Shown piece after piece: positions 39,015 to 48,029 of a DNA stretch of 64,000 bases. This DNA comes from Marinobacter litoralis (GTDB lineage: Bacteria > Pseudomonadota > Gammaproteobacteria > Pseudomonadales > Oleiphilaceae). Position 1 is the stretch's first letter, and each line of letters begins with the position of its first letter. Under the pieces are notes generated by a model that searched no databases, had not been told where the DNA came from, and saw only the letters and a program-made list of their open reading frames with translations. The stretch covers positions 1,364,001-1,428,000 of the forward strand of contig NZ_JAELVS010000001.1 of NCBI RefSeq assembly GCF_016427555.1. Direction: 5' to 3'. Position numbers and translations under genes: made by a program.

Positions 39015-39691
39015 TGAAAGAGCATATCGTTGTACTCACTGGCGCGGGTATCAGCGCCGAAAGCGGTCTTTCCACCTTCCGGGACAACGACGGACTGTGG
39101 GAAAAGCACAGTGTGTACGACGTCGCCACGCCGGAAGCTTTCGAACGGAACCGGGACTTGGTGCTCCGGTTCTACAACGAACGGCGCCGGCAGCTGCAGG
39201 AAGTCGAGCCTAACCCGGCCCACCGCCTATTGGCAGATCTTGAAAGCCGGTATCGCGTAACGGTCGTTACCCAGAACGTTGATAACCTCCACGAGCGGGG
39301 CGGTTCAACCAATGTGGTGCATCTGCATGGCGAGCTGACCAAAGCGAGAAGCACGGTTGATCCTGAGCTGGTTTACGATATCGGTTACCGCGATATCCAG
39401 CCCGGTGACACCTGTGACCGGGGCGGCCAGCTGCGCCCCCACATCGTCTGGTTTGGCGAAGAAGTGCCGATGCTTGAAGCCGCGGCTGAAGTGGTGCGGA
39501 CGGCTGATCGCTTGTTGATTGTAGGCACATCGCTGCAAGTCTATCCGGCTGCCGGTTTGGTTCATGAAGTGGACTTTGATGTGCCGATTACGGTCATCGA
39601 CCCGGGCGAGCCAGCCTCGGTTTCTCGGGCGCGGGTAATCCGAAAAGGCGCCAGTGAAGGTCTCGCAGAATGGGTGGAGCTGCTGGGTTAG
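39014..39691 (+). CDS. cobB: NAD-dependent protein deacylase, sirtuin class III, with reduced zinc site
   Basis: The 225-residue protein has the sirtuin NAD motif GAGISAESGLSTFRD at residue 8 and the acyl-pocket pair Tyr and Arg in FYNERRRQ near 54, as in desuccinylating CobB/SIRT5. It also has QNVDNLHERGG near 93, catalytic His in HLHGEL near 110 and LRPHIVWFGE near 140. Canonical sirtuins have four zinc-binding cysteines between the last two motifs; here I see one (GDTCDRGG). It is therefore a short form without a normal zinc module. It is translationally linked to the hydroxyacid dehydrogenase. Confidence 0.88.
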   Translation: MKEHIVVLTGAGISAESGLSTFRDNDGLWEKHSVYDVATPEAFERNRDLVLRFYNERRRQLQEVEPNPAHRLLADLESRYRVTVVTQNVDNLHERGGSTNVVHLHGELTKARSTVDPELVYDIGYRDIQPGDTCDRGGQLRPHIVWFGEEVPMLEAAAEVVRTADRLLIVGTSLQVYPAAGLVHEVDFDVPITVIDPGEPASVSRARVIRKGASEGLAEWVELLG

Positions 39692-39712
39692 AGTCGATGC
39701 ACTAACTTTGGA

Positions 39713-39823
39713 GCCCTGGCGGTGAAGGCTTGCCAAAAATGTGCGGAGCCATGGATGGCGGAGCAGAAGCGTCACATGGACGTGCCGAAGGAGCGGTTTT
39801 TGGCAAGCCTTCACCGTCAGGGC
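39713..39823 (+). repeat. Twin-GGA-hairpin palindromic repeat, copy C
   Basis: The 27-base arms 39713-39739 and 39797-39823 pair with a single G-U wobble and end inward in AAAAA/TTTTT. In the core, hairpin 1 is GCCATGGATGGC (39748-39759) and hairpin 2 is CACATGGACGTG (39773-39784), both with GGA on the plus strand. It lies just after the sirtuin stop, so the GGA strand would be in that operon's 3' untranslated region; the convergent UbiB-like gene ends eight bases further on. Confidence 0.9.
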
Positions 39824-39830
39824 TTGCACC

Positions 39831-41135
39831 TCAAGTCTGCAGATATTTCTCCAGCTCAGTTTTGAACGCAGCCTGCACACCCAGGCGCTTCAGCATCCAG
39901 TAGTGCCCGGCAATCATCCTGTCTATGAAAATACTCTCCACGGGCGGCTTAAAAGAGTCCAAGTATTTAAAGACCGTACTCGTTTTTGCGGCTACCTGCT
40001 TGTGGATATCCGCTTCCGCGAAGTCATAAGGTTCTTCATCCACAAAGGGTACGATCAAAATATCCCGCCACATGGCGTAGTAGGCTTCGTCGATAGCCGG
40101 CTGGCTGCTTACACGAGCACCTAAATCGATCAGGTATCGATCGAGGCTTGCATAGTCTTCTTCCAGTGCCGAGATGAGCGCGTTCCGGTAAGCCTCGACA
40201 ATCTCCGGCTTCAGTTTCTTCACGCAGCCAAAATCGTACATGACGATGGTGCCGTCCGGGCGGTAGGCGAAATTGCCAGCGTGTGGATCGCCGTGGATGC
40301 ACTGGAAGCGGAACAACTGATCGGCCATGATGGTGAAGATACGGTGGCCGATAAGGTTCACGGTTTCCTGATTGTAGCGGTCAGAAGTGACCTTGCTGAT
40401 GTGGTCGCCTTCGACCAATTTCAGCGTCAAAACCCGGCGTGTGGAGTGGCTATCGATAACCTTCGGAATGATCACCCAAGGTTGGTCTTTGTGGAATTCG
40501 CCAAAGATTTTGAGGTTTTGCGCTTCGTTCTCGTAATCCAGTTCTTCCTTTAACCGTTCCCGAATTTCACCGAACAGCAGATCAACGCTTTCTTTCGGCA
40601 TTTTCAGCAGGCCGCCGAGTTTTAACGCCATGCGCAGTTGTTTCAGGTCGGAATCGCAGGATTCGTCCACACCGGGATACTGCACTTTCACAATGACGTC
40701 TGTGCCATCGTGCATGCGGGCGCGGTGGACCTGGCCGATGGAGGCCGAGGCGTAAGGGGCTTCCTGCAGGTATTCGAAGAGTTCGTTGACGGGTTTGCCC
40801 AGTTCGGTTTCTACCTGCTTCAGGATGACCTCGAAGGGCATGGGAGGCGCTTCTTTCTGCAGTTTCTCTAAGGCGTCTGAAAACTCTTTAGGCAAAAAAT
40901 CCTGAGTCTGGGAGGCGATCTGGCCAACCTTCATGACCGCGCCTTTCATTTCGCCGAGGGTGTCGGCAATCTGACTCGCCATGCGGGTGTAGCTTTCGCT
41001 TCGGGCGCCCTCATCGTCTACGGTGCGAAACAGGCCTCGGGCTTTCTGGCCGGCGTATTCGCTGGCCACCGAGGCGGTCATGCCAGCCAGCTTGAGGAAA
41101 CGACCTGAACGTGAGGTTACGGGTTTCTTAGCCAT
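39831..41135 (-). CDS. ABC1/UbiB-family atypical kinase
   Basis: The 434-residue protein has the family's diagnostic motifs: KxGQ (MKVGQIASQTQDFLP near 65), the Ala-rich loop in YASASIGQVH near 115, the catalytic-loop HGDPHAGNF near 280 and YDFGCVKK near 295. UbiB-type proteins are ATPases supporting ubiquinone synthesis; this shorter ABC1 type without C-terminal membrane helices is often annotated AarF-like. I chose ATG 41135; a TTG four codons earlier is too close to the AGGGA site. It is convergent with the sirtuin gene across repeat C. Confidence 0.88.
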   Translation of the reverse strand: MAKKPVTSRSGRFLKLAGMTASVASEYAGQKARGLFRTVDDEGARSESYTRMASQIADTLGEMKGAVMKVGQIASQTQDFLPKEFSDALEKLQKEAPPMPFEVILKQVETELGKPVNELFEYLQEAPYASASIGQVHRARMHDGTDVIVKVQYPGVDESCDSDLKQLRMALKLGGLLKMPKESVDLLFGEIRERLKEELDYENEAQNLKIFGEFHKDQPWVIIPKVIDSHSTRRVLTLKLVEGDHISKVTSDRYNQETVNLIGHRIFTIMADQLFRFQCIHGDPHAGNFAYRPDGTIVMYDFGCVKKLKPEIVEAYRNALISALEEDYASLDRYLIDLGARVSSQPAIDEAYYAMWRDILIVPFVDEEPYDFAEADIHKQVAAKTSTVFKYLDSFKPPVESIFIDRMIAGHYWMLKRLGVQAAFKTELEKYLQT

Positions 41136-41191
41136 AATGACGTGCAAGTTCCCTAACTCAGAAGTTTAACCGAAGCCCTCGGAGCTACGGC

Positions 41192-41854
41192 TCAGACGAC
41201 ATTGGTTTCCACAAACAGTACATCCTCCAGCTCTAAAGACAAGGTTTGGCCGATTTCCAGTGGGCCAACGCCTTTCGGGGTACCGGTCAGGACCACATCA
41301 CCCGGTAGTAACGAGAACTGACTACTCATGTGGGCAATGAGGGGCACTATGGTATTGAGCATATCACGGGTATCGCCGGTCTGTTGCCTGTGACCATTAA
41401 CATCGAGCGTGAAGTGAATGTTGTCTCTGGGCAGTTTGTCGGCTGGCACAAAGGGAGACAGCGGGCAGGCACCGTCGAAGGCTTTGGCGCGCTCCCACGG
41501 ATGGCCTTTCTCTTTAAGTTGGGTTTGCAGATCGCGAAGGGTCAGGTCCAGTGCCAGGCCGTAACCAAGAATGGCCAGTTCGGCTTCGCTGGCGGAGGCG
41601 TTGGTGAGCGGCCGGCCAATGAGCACGGCGAGTTCGGTTTCGAAGTGCACCTGACCTTGGTTTCGAGGCAGTTCGATTGGCCGGGTGATGTGAGTCGCTG
41701 CTGTGGACGGTTTGATGAACAGCAGCGGCTCGCTGGGTACCGGGTTGTTCAGTTCCCGTGCGTGTTCAGCATAGTTGCGACCAATGCACACGATTTTACC
41801 GAGGGGTAAATGGACGGGTGTGCCGTCTTTCCAAAGGTGTTGATAACCGGGCAT
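41192..41854 (-). CDS. Fumarylacetoacetate-hydrolase family protein (YcgM-like)
   Basis: The 220-residue protein has the FAH catalytic fold with metal-binding acids: KIVCIGRNYAEHARELNN near 20, FETELAVLIGRP near 71, and GYGLALDLTLRDLQ near 97. LTGTPKGVGPL near 188 closes the fold. Members of this small class cleave acylpyruvates or tautomerise/decarboxylate oxaloacetate. The exact substrate cannot be read. It precedes apt divergent to no other gene; both are on the minus strand with a 21-base gap. Confidence 0.85.
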   Translation of the reverse strand: MPGYQHLWKDGTPVHLPLGKIVCIGRNYAEHARELNNPVPSEPLLFIKPSTAATHITRPIELPRNQGQVHFETELAVLIGRPLTNASASEAELAILGYGLALDLTLRDLQTQLKEKGHPWERAKAFDGACPLSPFVPADKLPRDNIHFTLDVNGHRQQTGDTRDMLNTIVPLIAHMSSQFSLLPGDVVLTGTPKGVGPLEIGQTLSLELEDVLFVETNVV

Positions 41855-41875
41855 GGTCGCCTCCTGACTGTGTGA

Positions 41876-42418
41876 TTATTCTCCTTCGAACGAACACACA
41901 GTATAAACCGGCAAGCCTTCTTCCTGCAGCTTGGCGGAACCGCCCAGATCGGGCAGGTCGATCATTGCGGCCACTTCCACAATCTCCGCACCAATGCGGC
42001 GGATCAAACGGCTGGCAGCCAGCATGGTGCCGCCGGTGGCGATCAGGTCATCTACCAGTACGACTTTGTCGCCGGCGTGAAAGGCATCTTTGTGCAGTTC
42101 TACAGACGCGGTGCCGTATTCCAGCTCGTAGTCTTCGACCATGGTATCGAACGGCAGCTTGCCTTTCTTGCGTACCAGCACGAGCGAGGCGTTCAGTTCA
42201 TAAGCCAACGCGGAACCGATGATGAAGCCGCGAGCGTCCACCGCAGCGACGGCATCGATTTGCTGGCCGTGGTAGCGATGGACAAAGGCATCGATCAGCT
42301 TGCGAAAGGCGGTTTTGTCTTGCAGAACCGTGGTGATGTCACGAAACGACACGCCTTCTTTGGGCCAGTTTGGAACGGTGCGGATGGCCTGTTTAATGCT
42401 CTGGGAAAAATAATCCAT
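41876..42418 (-). CDS. apt: Adenine phosphoribosyltransferase
   Basis: The 180-residue protein has the PRPP-binding motif [14 protein letters not shown] near 125 and the APT opening [19 protein letters not shown] near 12, plus [15 protein letters not shown] near 60. It converts adenine and PRPP to AMP in purine salvage. The nucleobase permease gene lies 23 bases upstream on the same strand, giving an uptake-plus-salvage operon. AGGTGAG precedes the ATG. Confidence 0.95.
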   Translation of the reverse strand: MDYFSQSIKQAIRTVPNWPKEGVSFRDITTVLQDKTAFRKLIDAFVHRYHGQQIDAVAAVDARGFIIGSALAYELNASLVLVRKKGKLPFDTMVEDYELEYGTASVELHKDAFHAGDKVVLVDDLIATGGTMLAASRLIRRIGAEIVEVAAMIDLPDLGGSAKLQEEGLPVYTVCSFEGE

Positions 42419-42441
42419 AACTCACCTGATCGGGATGCGGC

Positions 42442-43740
42442 TTACGCCACATCCAGGAAAATGAATTTCAGTACGAAAACAAGCGCAATAACGGTCACGC
42501 TCCAGTTGAGATCGGACCACTTACCGGCCAGAGCTTTAACGGCCACGTAGGTAATGAAGCCCAGTGCGATGCCGTGAGCAATGGAGAAGGTTAGTGGCAT
42601 CATCAGTGCCGTCACGATGGCCGGTGCGGTATCGGTGATGTCGTCCCAATCGATGAGTTTCAGGCCGCTGGCCATCAGGCAGGCGACATAAACCAGCGCG
42701 GGCGCTGTGGCATAGGCAGGGATAACACTGGCGATAGGCGCAAACAACAAGCAGGCCAGGAACAGGCCAGCCACAACCACGGCGGTCAGGCCGGTGCGGC
42801 CACCGGCGGCGATACCTGCAGTCGATTCTACATAACTGGTTGTGGTCGAGGTGCCGAGGGCTGCACCGGACATAGTAGCGACCGAATCCGACATCAGGGC
42901 GCGGCCCAAGCGAGGCAGTTTTCCGTCTTTATCCAGCAGGCCACCACGCTGAGCAGCGCCGACCAGGGTGCCGGAGGTGTCGAACAGATCCACAAACAGG
43001 AAGGCAAAAATGACGCTGATCATGCCGATGTTCAGGGCACCCGCCAGATCCAGCTGCATAAAGGTAGGCGCCAGGCTGGGCGGCGCAGACATGAAGCCGT
43101 TGTACTCAACCATACCAAGCATCATGGCAACCGCGGTTACCGCGATAATGCCGATCATCACGGCACCGGTCACCTGACGGTACGCCAGTGCACAGATCAG
43201 GATGAAACCACCAAAGAACAGCAGGCTTTCCGGAGCTGTGACATCGCCCATGCTGACCAGCGTAGCGGGATGATCCACCACGATGCCGGCGTTTTTCAAA
43301 GCGATCAGCGCCAGGAAGAAGCCGATACCGGCGGAGATACCAAAGCGCAAGGATAGCGGAATGCTGTTAATGATCCATTCCCGAACCTTGAAAATGCTCA
43401 GCATGAAGAACAGGAAGCCCGAGATGAACACCGCGCCCAGCGCGACCTGCCAGCTGTAACCCATGCTGCCCACAACAGTGAAGGCAAAAAACGCGTTCAA
43501 GCCCATACCCGGAGCCAGGGCGATGGGGTAATTGGCCCATAGGCCCATAATCAGGGTGCCAATGACGGCTGCAAGACAGGTTGCAACAAACACGGCGCCG
43601 AAATCCATGCCGGTTGCTGACAGCATGCTGGGGTTGACCACAATGATGTAGGCCATGGTCAGGAAGGTGGTGATCCCTGCGATGACTTCTTTACGAACAT
43701 TGGTGCCGTGGGCTTTGAGTTGAAACAGTCGTTCAAGCAT
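42442..43740 (-). CDS. Purine permease, NCS2 family AzgA-like
   Basis: The 432-residue membrane protein matches the AzgA-type (COG2252) nucleobase transporters. The opening is LFQLKAHGTNVRKEVIAGITTFLTMAY (split over helix one), with GLWANYPIALAPGMGLNAFFA near 65, FDTSGTLVGAAQRGG near 255 and TTSYVESTAGIAAGGRTGL near 295. It should import adenine, hypoxanthine or guanine with protons. Co-localisation with apt supports adenine or hypoxanthine. No purine riboswitch was recognised in the 137 bases upstream. Confidence 0.92.
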   Translation of the reverse strand: MLERLFQLKAHGTNVRKEVIAGITTFLTMAYIIVVNPSMLSATGMDFGAVFVATCLAAVIGTLIMGLWANYPIALAPGMGLNAFFAFTVVGSMGYSWQVALGAVFISGFLFFMLSIFKVREWIINSIPLSLRFGISAGIGFFLALIALKNAGIVVDHPATLVSMGDVTAPESLLFFGGFILICALAYRQVTGAVMIGIIAVTAVAMMLGMVEYNGFMSAPPSLAPTFMQLDLAGALNIGMISVIFAFLFVDLFDTSGTLVGAAQRGGLLDKDGKLPRLGRALMSDSVATMSGAALGTSTTTSYVESTAGIAAGGRTGLTAVVVAGLFLACLLFAPIASVIPAYATAPALVYVACLMASGLKLIDWDDITDTAPAIVTALMMPLTFSIAHGIALGFITYVAVKALAGKWSDLNWSVTVIALVFVLKFIFLDVA

Positions 43741-43877
43741 GACGTGGGTCTGCCTCTCGGGGTGCCTGGGGTTGAGGGTGTGAAAAATCTGATTAAATGC
43801 GGAAAAAAAAGCGATCTGCGTGAAAAAAAGGCAATGTTACCGGCTAGAAGGCGCTGCGCCAAGTGGTGATTTCGTGC

Positions 43878-44495
43878 TCAGTTATGAGTCTGGTCACGCT
43901 GCAGGCGGATATCAAAGCGCACGGCCAGCATTCTCACCAAAACGATAAACAGCAGGCCAATGGTCAAGGCGGTGGTTTCGCTTTCCAGCAGCCATTGGCA
44001 CACGAAATACAGCCAGCAGCCAGCGAATGAAATGGACGCGTAAATCTGGTCCTTCCGGAAAATAAAGGGCACTTCATTGCACAGTGTATCGCGCAGAGCA
44101 CCACCGAAGGTGCCGGTCATCACGCCGAGCATCGATGCTATAAACCACGAATGCCCCAAGTCCAGCGCAAGCTGAGCGCCCAATATCGAGAAAATCCCCA
44201 GACCAATGGCATCCGGAAAAACGATGCGGGACTCTTTCAGACTATGGGCACGGCTCCAGTAGCTGAACACAATCGCCATGCCCAGAATCAAAATCGGCTG
44301 TTCCTGATGTTTGATCCAATACAGCGGGTGATTGTCCATCATCAAATCCCGCAGCGTGCCGCCGCCAAGCGCGGTGATGAAACCGATGGCAAACACGCCG
44401 ACGGGATCCATGTTTTTCGAGCGCGCTACGATCATTCCGGAAATGGCAAACGCCACGATGCCAATCATTTCAAGCGCGTAGATGATGTCAAACAT
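43878..44495 (-). CDS. TRIC-type cation channel (UPF0126, YicG-like)
   Basis: The 205-residue protein has two repeats of three helices with the family glycines: IVAFAISGMIVARSKNMDPVG split near 15 and ALGGGTLRDLMMD near 44, then GVMTGTFGGALRDTLCNEVPF near 125. Bacterial TRIC homologues are trimeric cation channels. It stands alone on the minus strand, with a divergent oxidoreductase gene 278 bases away. Confidence 0.88.
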   Translation of the reverse strand: MFDIIYALEMIGIVAFAISGMIVARSKNMDPVGVFAIGFITALGGGTLRDLMMDNHPLYWIKHQEQPILILGMAIVFSYWSRAHSLKESRIVFPDAIGLGIFSILGAQLALDLGHSWFIASMLGVMTGTFGGALRDTLCNEVPFIFRKDQIYASISFAGCWLYFVCQWLLESETTALTIGLLFIVLVRMLAVRFDIRLQRDQTHN

Positions 44496-44773
44496 GGTGA
44501 GCTCTGGGCAGCGAAGGTCTTGGGCCGAAGTATTCGGAACGAGCAGGGCGAAGAATAGCCGAAACCGCTTGGAAATTCATCCGATATGGCGCGTTTTGAC
44601 AAGATCTCGCAAGGCAATGGCAATATTAGCAGGGTTTATTAAGCTAGATAAGCGAACTTGATTTGCTTCATGAAGCAACTCTGTTTAGCTTGAGATCGGT
44701 CAATAATAAGCATCAACCTGTTGGATGGGGTGTGCGGGCAAAGGCCTGAACACCTGATTGCCTTGGAGAGATC

Positions 44774-45754
44774 ATGAAAGCAATTCTGTGCAAAGAATAT
44801 GGCCCGGCTGAAAATCTGGTTATCGAAGATGTACCTAGCCCCGAGGCGAAGGGCCGGGGGGTTAAGGTTCGGGTAAAGGCTGCGGGTTTGAATTTCCCGG
44901 ATACGCTGATTATTCAAGGCAAGTACCAGTTGCAGCCACCAATGCCATTTTCACCCGGCGGAGAGCTTGCAGGTGAGGTGGTTGAAGTGGGCGATAAAGT
45001 TACCCGTTTCAAACCGGGTGATCGCGTGGCCGCGCTGACCGGTTGGGGCGCTTTTGCTGAAGAGGTCGTCGCACCGGAATCGAACTTGCTGCCGTTGCCT
45101 GAAGGCATGCCTTATGAAAAAGCGGCTGGTTTCATGATGGTCTACGGCACATCTTATTACGCGTTAAAACAGCGCGCCAATATTCAGCCGGGAGAGATTT
45201 TGTTGGTCCTGGGTGCCAGTGGTGGTGTAGGGCTGGCTGCCATTGAGCTAGGTAAGGCGATGGGCGCCAAGGTGATTGCGGCTGCCAGTACCGCGGAAAA
45301 GCTGGCGGTAGCCAAAGAAGCGGGTGCTGATGAGCTGATCAATTATTCCGAAGAGTCAGTAAAGGATGCGGTCAAGAAGCTGACCAAGGGCAAGGGTGTG
45401 GATGTGGTCTACGACCCGGTAGGCGGCGACTTCACCGAACAGGCGCTGCGCTCGATGGCCTGGAATGGCCGTCACCTGATCATCGGTTTTGCGGCCGGTG
45501 ATATCCCGAAAGTACCGGCAAATCTGGCGTTGCTGAAGGGGTGCTCGATAGTGGGTGTGTTCTGGGGCAGCTTTACGCAGCGTGAGCCTGAGGTTAGTGC
45601 TCAGAATATGATGGAGCTTCTGAAGCTTTACGCTGAAGGCAAAATCGACCCGAAAGTCAGCGAGGTGTTCGAGTTCGAGCAGTATGCTGAGGCATTGGGT
45701 GCGTTGTCGGGGCGCCGGGCTACCGGGAAGGTTGTTCTTAACGTGGGTGCTTGA
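44774..45754 (+). CDS. NADPH:quinone oxidoreductase-like MDR protein
   Basis: The 326-residue protein is a zinc-free medium-chain dehydrogenase/reductase. It shows the GroES-like domain (GLNFPDTLIIQGKYQ near 39, FSPGGELAGEVVEVGD near 57) and a nucleotide fold LVLGASGGVGLAAIELGKA near 145. YDPVGGDFTEQALRSM near 213 closes the quinone reductase signature. It probably reduces quinones or enoyl compounds with NADPH. GGAGAG precedes the ATG. Its 3' end faces the atu operon tail across repeats D and E. Confidence 0.88.
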   Translation: MKAILCKEYGPAENLVIEDVPSPEAKGRGVKVRVKAAGLNFPDTLIIQGKYQLQPPMPFSPGGELAGEVVEVGDKVTRFKPGDRVAALTGWGAFAEEVVAPESNLLPLPEGMPYEKAAGFMMVYGTSYYALKQRANIQPGEILLVLGASGGVGLAAIELGKAMGAKVIAAASTAEKLAVAKEAGADELINYSEESVKDAVKKLTKGKGVDVVYDPVGGDFTEQALRSMAWNGRHLIIGFAAGDIPKVPANLALLKGCSIVGVFWGSFTQREPEVSAQNMMELLKLYAEGKIDPKVSEVFEFEQYAEALGALSGRRATGKVVLNVGA

Positions 45755-45795
45755 GTTTAGCTTGGGCACCTAGCTTGCAAGTTCGGTGCTACGCA

Positions 45796-45897
45796 CGAGT
45801 GGGTGGTCCCTCCCCAAAAACGCTACGAGCACATCCATGTGCGCTTCGCTCCGGCCATCCATGGCCTCCGAGATTTTTGGGAGGGACCACCCACTCG
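45796..45897 (-). repeat. Twin-GGA-hairpin palindromic repeat, copy D
   Basis: The arms 45796-45820 and 45874-45897 are exact complements except for one bulged C, and end inward in AAAAA/TTTTT. Both GGA loops read on the minus strand: hairpin 1 at 45853-45866 (GGCCATGGATGGCC) and hairpin 2 at 45829-45842 (GCACATGGATGTGC). It lies 42 bases after the quinone reductase stop and points back towards it, away from copy E. Confidence 0.9.
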
Positions 45898-45985
45898 CGC
45901 AACGATCTCCGGAGTGGTGTTCGCAAAGATAGAGGCGAGTGCCGGAATTCGTTGTTTGGATTAGATATTGTGCGGAGTCAGGAAA

Positions 45986-46093
45986 GCAGGGTTGGCTTGG
46001 GCTTCCAAAAAATGTTGAGGGCCAAGGATGGCCCGAAAGAAGCGCACATGGATGTGCTCGTAGCGGTTTTTTGGAAGCCCAAGCCAACCCTGC
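45986..46093 (+). repeat. Twin-GGA-hairpin palindromic repeat, copy E
   Basis: The arms 45986-46012 and 46067-46093 are perfect over 27 bases, ending inward in AAAAAA/TTTTTT. Hairpin 1 is GGGCCAAGGATGGCCC (46019-46034) and hairpin 2 GCACATGGATGTGC (46044-46057), with GGA on the plus strand. With copy D it makes an outward-facing pair in a 386-base region between convergent genes; the 88 bases between the two copies hold nothing I can name. Confidence 0.92.
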
Positions 46094-46140
46094 CACCCCC
46101 AAACCAACAGGCTGGGGCCGAAGAACGACCCCGTCACCGG

Positions 46141-47970
46141 TCAGAACCGAACATCACCAGCGTCAATGTCAGCAATCAGCTCTGGCGTCACCTTGGTATA
46201 GCCAGACGCTTTCGGAAGCCAGACGTAAACCTTGTCATCCGGGCGGTCTAGTGAATAACCCAGTTTTTGAATGTCCACCTTACGGTATTTGAAGGTGCCG
46301 GTTTTCTCGATGGCCTGAGTGACCCGAATGAACACGGGAACCGCGTAAGCCGGCAGGTTTTCTTGCAGGTAAGTCAGCAGCTTGTCGGGATCAAAGTGAT
46401 TATCCGCTTTCTGGGGAACCAACGTCACCATGCCGGCCTTGCCGTTGGTGTGGGGGATTTCCACACCGTACACGATGGCCTCTTCGACCATGCCGGAGCC
46501 ATCGATAATGTTTTCAACTTCGTTGGTGGACACGTTTTCGCCTTTCCAGCGGAAGGTGTCGCCCATACGGTCCACAAACTGCAGGTGTCGGAAGCCGATT
46601 TCCCGAAGGACATCGCCGGTATTGAACCAGGAATCACCTTTCTTGAAGCCATCCCGCAGAATGGATTTTTCGGTGGCTTCTTTTTGCGTGTAGCCCTCAA
46701 ACGCCCACTTCTTGGTGATCTCGCCTAGCAGCAGGCCGGGCTCGCCTTTTTTCACTTCCTCGAACTTCCCTTTCTCATTGCGGATCGGGTCGCGGGTACC
46801 GTCGTGGAATTTGACCAACCGGTAAGGGGCGGTCGAAAACCCTACAGTGTTGTCCATGTTGAAGAAGTTAGAGAAGCCAATATTGCCTTCGGAAGAGGCA
46901 TAAAGCTCGGCCACGGTTTCAATGCCGAAGCGCTCTTTGAATTCTTTCCAGATGGATGGGCGCAAACCATTGCCGATCATCTTGGTGAGCGGATGATTTC
47001 GGTCTTGCGGGCTTGCAGGCTGATTCAGCAGGTAGCGGCAAAGTTCACCCACATAGCCGAAGGTGGTGGCTTTGTACTTGCGCACGTCCTCCCAGAAGGC
47101 GCGGGCAGAGAACTTTCTGCGCAGTGCGATGGCGGAACCGCCGGCCAGCACCGAACCCCAGCAAACCAGCAAAGCGGTGCCGTGGTAGAGCGGGAGTGTG
47201 CAGTAGAGTACGTCTTCCGGTTTCATGTTGAGCGACAACATGCCGAAGCCACCGTAGGCGCGAACGAACTTACGATGCGAGCCCGGGGCGGCTTTGGGCA
47301 GCCCGGTTGTGCCAGACGTATACAAATAAACGGCGGTATCGCCCATCAGTACCGGCTGGTTCAGTTCCGGCAGGGTGGATGGAAACTTGCTGACCTCAAG
47401 CGCGAGATTGGTATACCCCTCCGGTGCGTCACCAAATATGTTCCGGGTGTTGGCGTCGGCCAGATACAGCATCGAATTGGCGTGATCCAGCTTGATCTCG
47501 GAACGAACGCCTTCGGCTTGTTCAAGAAGTTCTTCGCCCACCACGAGCATTTTTGGCTCGATCAGGTTAATGCTGTGGATAAGCACTTTGCCTTTCTGGG
47601 AGGTGTTAAGCATCGCGCAGGCAACGCCGATCTTTGCTGCTCCAGCGACGAGTGCGAGCAATTCCGGGCGGTTTTCCAGCAAAATGGCGATGGAGTCGCC
47701 TTTCACCAACCCCTGATTCTTCAGGTAATGCGCGATCCGGTTACTCCAGGCATCAAATTCCTGCCAGGTAACCGTGAGATCGTCACAGAGGATGGCCGGC
47801 CTGTTCGGATATTTCCGGGCATTGCGGGCAATCAACTTGTTGAGGTTGAGGTCTTTTTCGTTGTCTTTGGCGAGGTAATAGTAGAGCCCTCGTGCAATCG
47901 AAGGGAAACGACCGAGCACGGGGGGTAAACTGCGCATGAAGTCTCGGGTGGAGATGATATCTTGACTCAT
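46141..47970 (-). CDS. atuH: Very-long-chain/FATP-type acyl-CoA synthetase, probable AtuH
   Basis: The 609-residue adenylate-forming enzyme has the AMP/ATP motif LYTSGTTGLPKA near 217 and the FATP/ACSVL-type features LNTSQKGKVLIHS near 120 and YASSEGNIGFSN near 359. FVDRMGDTFRWKGENVSTNEVE near 468 and the late lysine KTGTFKYRKVDIQK near 563 close the family pattern. It activates a fatty or terpenoid acid to its CoA thioester. It is the last gene of the minus-strand atu set, and P. aeruginosa atuH is described as the same family, so the symbol rests on synteny. The gap to atuF is 59 bases. Confidence 0.8.
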   Translation of the reverse strand: MSQDIISTRDFMRSLPPVLGRFPSIARGLYYYLAKDNEKDLNLNKLIARNARKYPNRPAILCDDLTVTWQEFDAWSNRIAHYLKNQGLVKGDSIAILLENRPELLALVAGAAKIGVACAMLNTSQKGKVLIHSINLIEPKMLVVGEELLEQAEGVRSEIKLDHANSMLYLADANTRNIFGDAPEGYTNLALEVSKFPSTLPELNQPVLMGDTAVYLYTSGTTGLPKAAPGSHRKFVRAYGGFGMLSLNMKPEDVLYCTLPLYHGTALLVCWGSVLAGGSAIALRRKFSARAFWEDVRKYKATTFGYVGELCRYLLNQPASPQDRNHPLTKMIGNGLRPSIWKEFKERFGIETVAELYASSEGNIGFSNFFNMDNTVGFSTAPYRLVKFHDGTRDPIRNEKGKFEEVKKGEPGLLLGEITKKWAFEGYTQKEATEKSILRDGFKKGDSWFNTGDVLREIGFRHLQFVDRMGDTFRWKGENVSTNEVENIIDGSGMVEEAIVYGVEIPHTNGKAGMVTLVPQKADNHFDPDKLLTYLQENLPAYAVPVFIRVTQAIEKTGTFKYRKVDIQKLGYSLDRPDDKVYVWLPKASGYTKVTPELIADIDAGDVRF

Positions 47971-48029
47971 TTTCGTTCCATTTCCTTCGTCACGAGAGCC
48001 TACGTTCAGCTCACAATTTATAGTGTTTG

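Noticed and set aside
43741..43877. Possible purine riboswitch upstream of the nucleobase permease
   Set aside because: I could not find the three-way junction pattern or conserved loop bases; the region is A-rich with no stable hairpins.
44639..44917. 92-codon minus-strand frame overlapping the start of the quinone reductase
   Set aside because: No ribosome site, overlaps a clear gene start and no recognisable features.
45770..46102. Open frames through the repeats that encode a recurring AHMDVLVA-type peptide
   Set aside because: The same peptide appears because the core sequence recurs; frames differ in length, lack ribosome sites and run through the palindromes, so they are not treated as genes.
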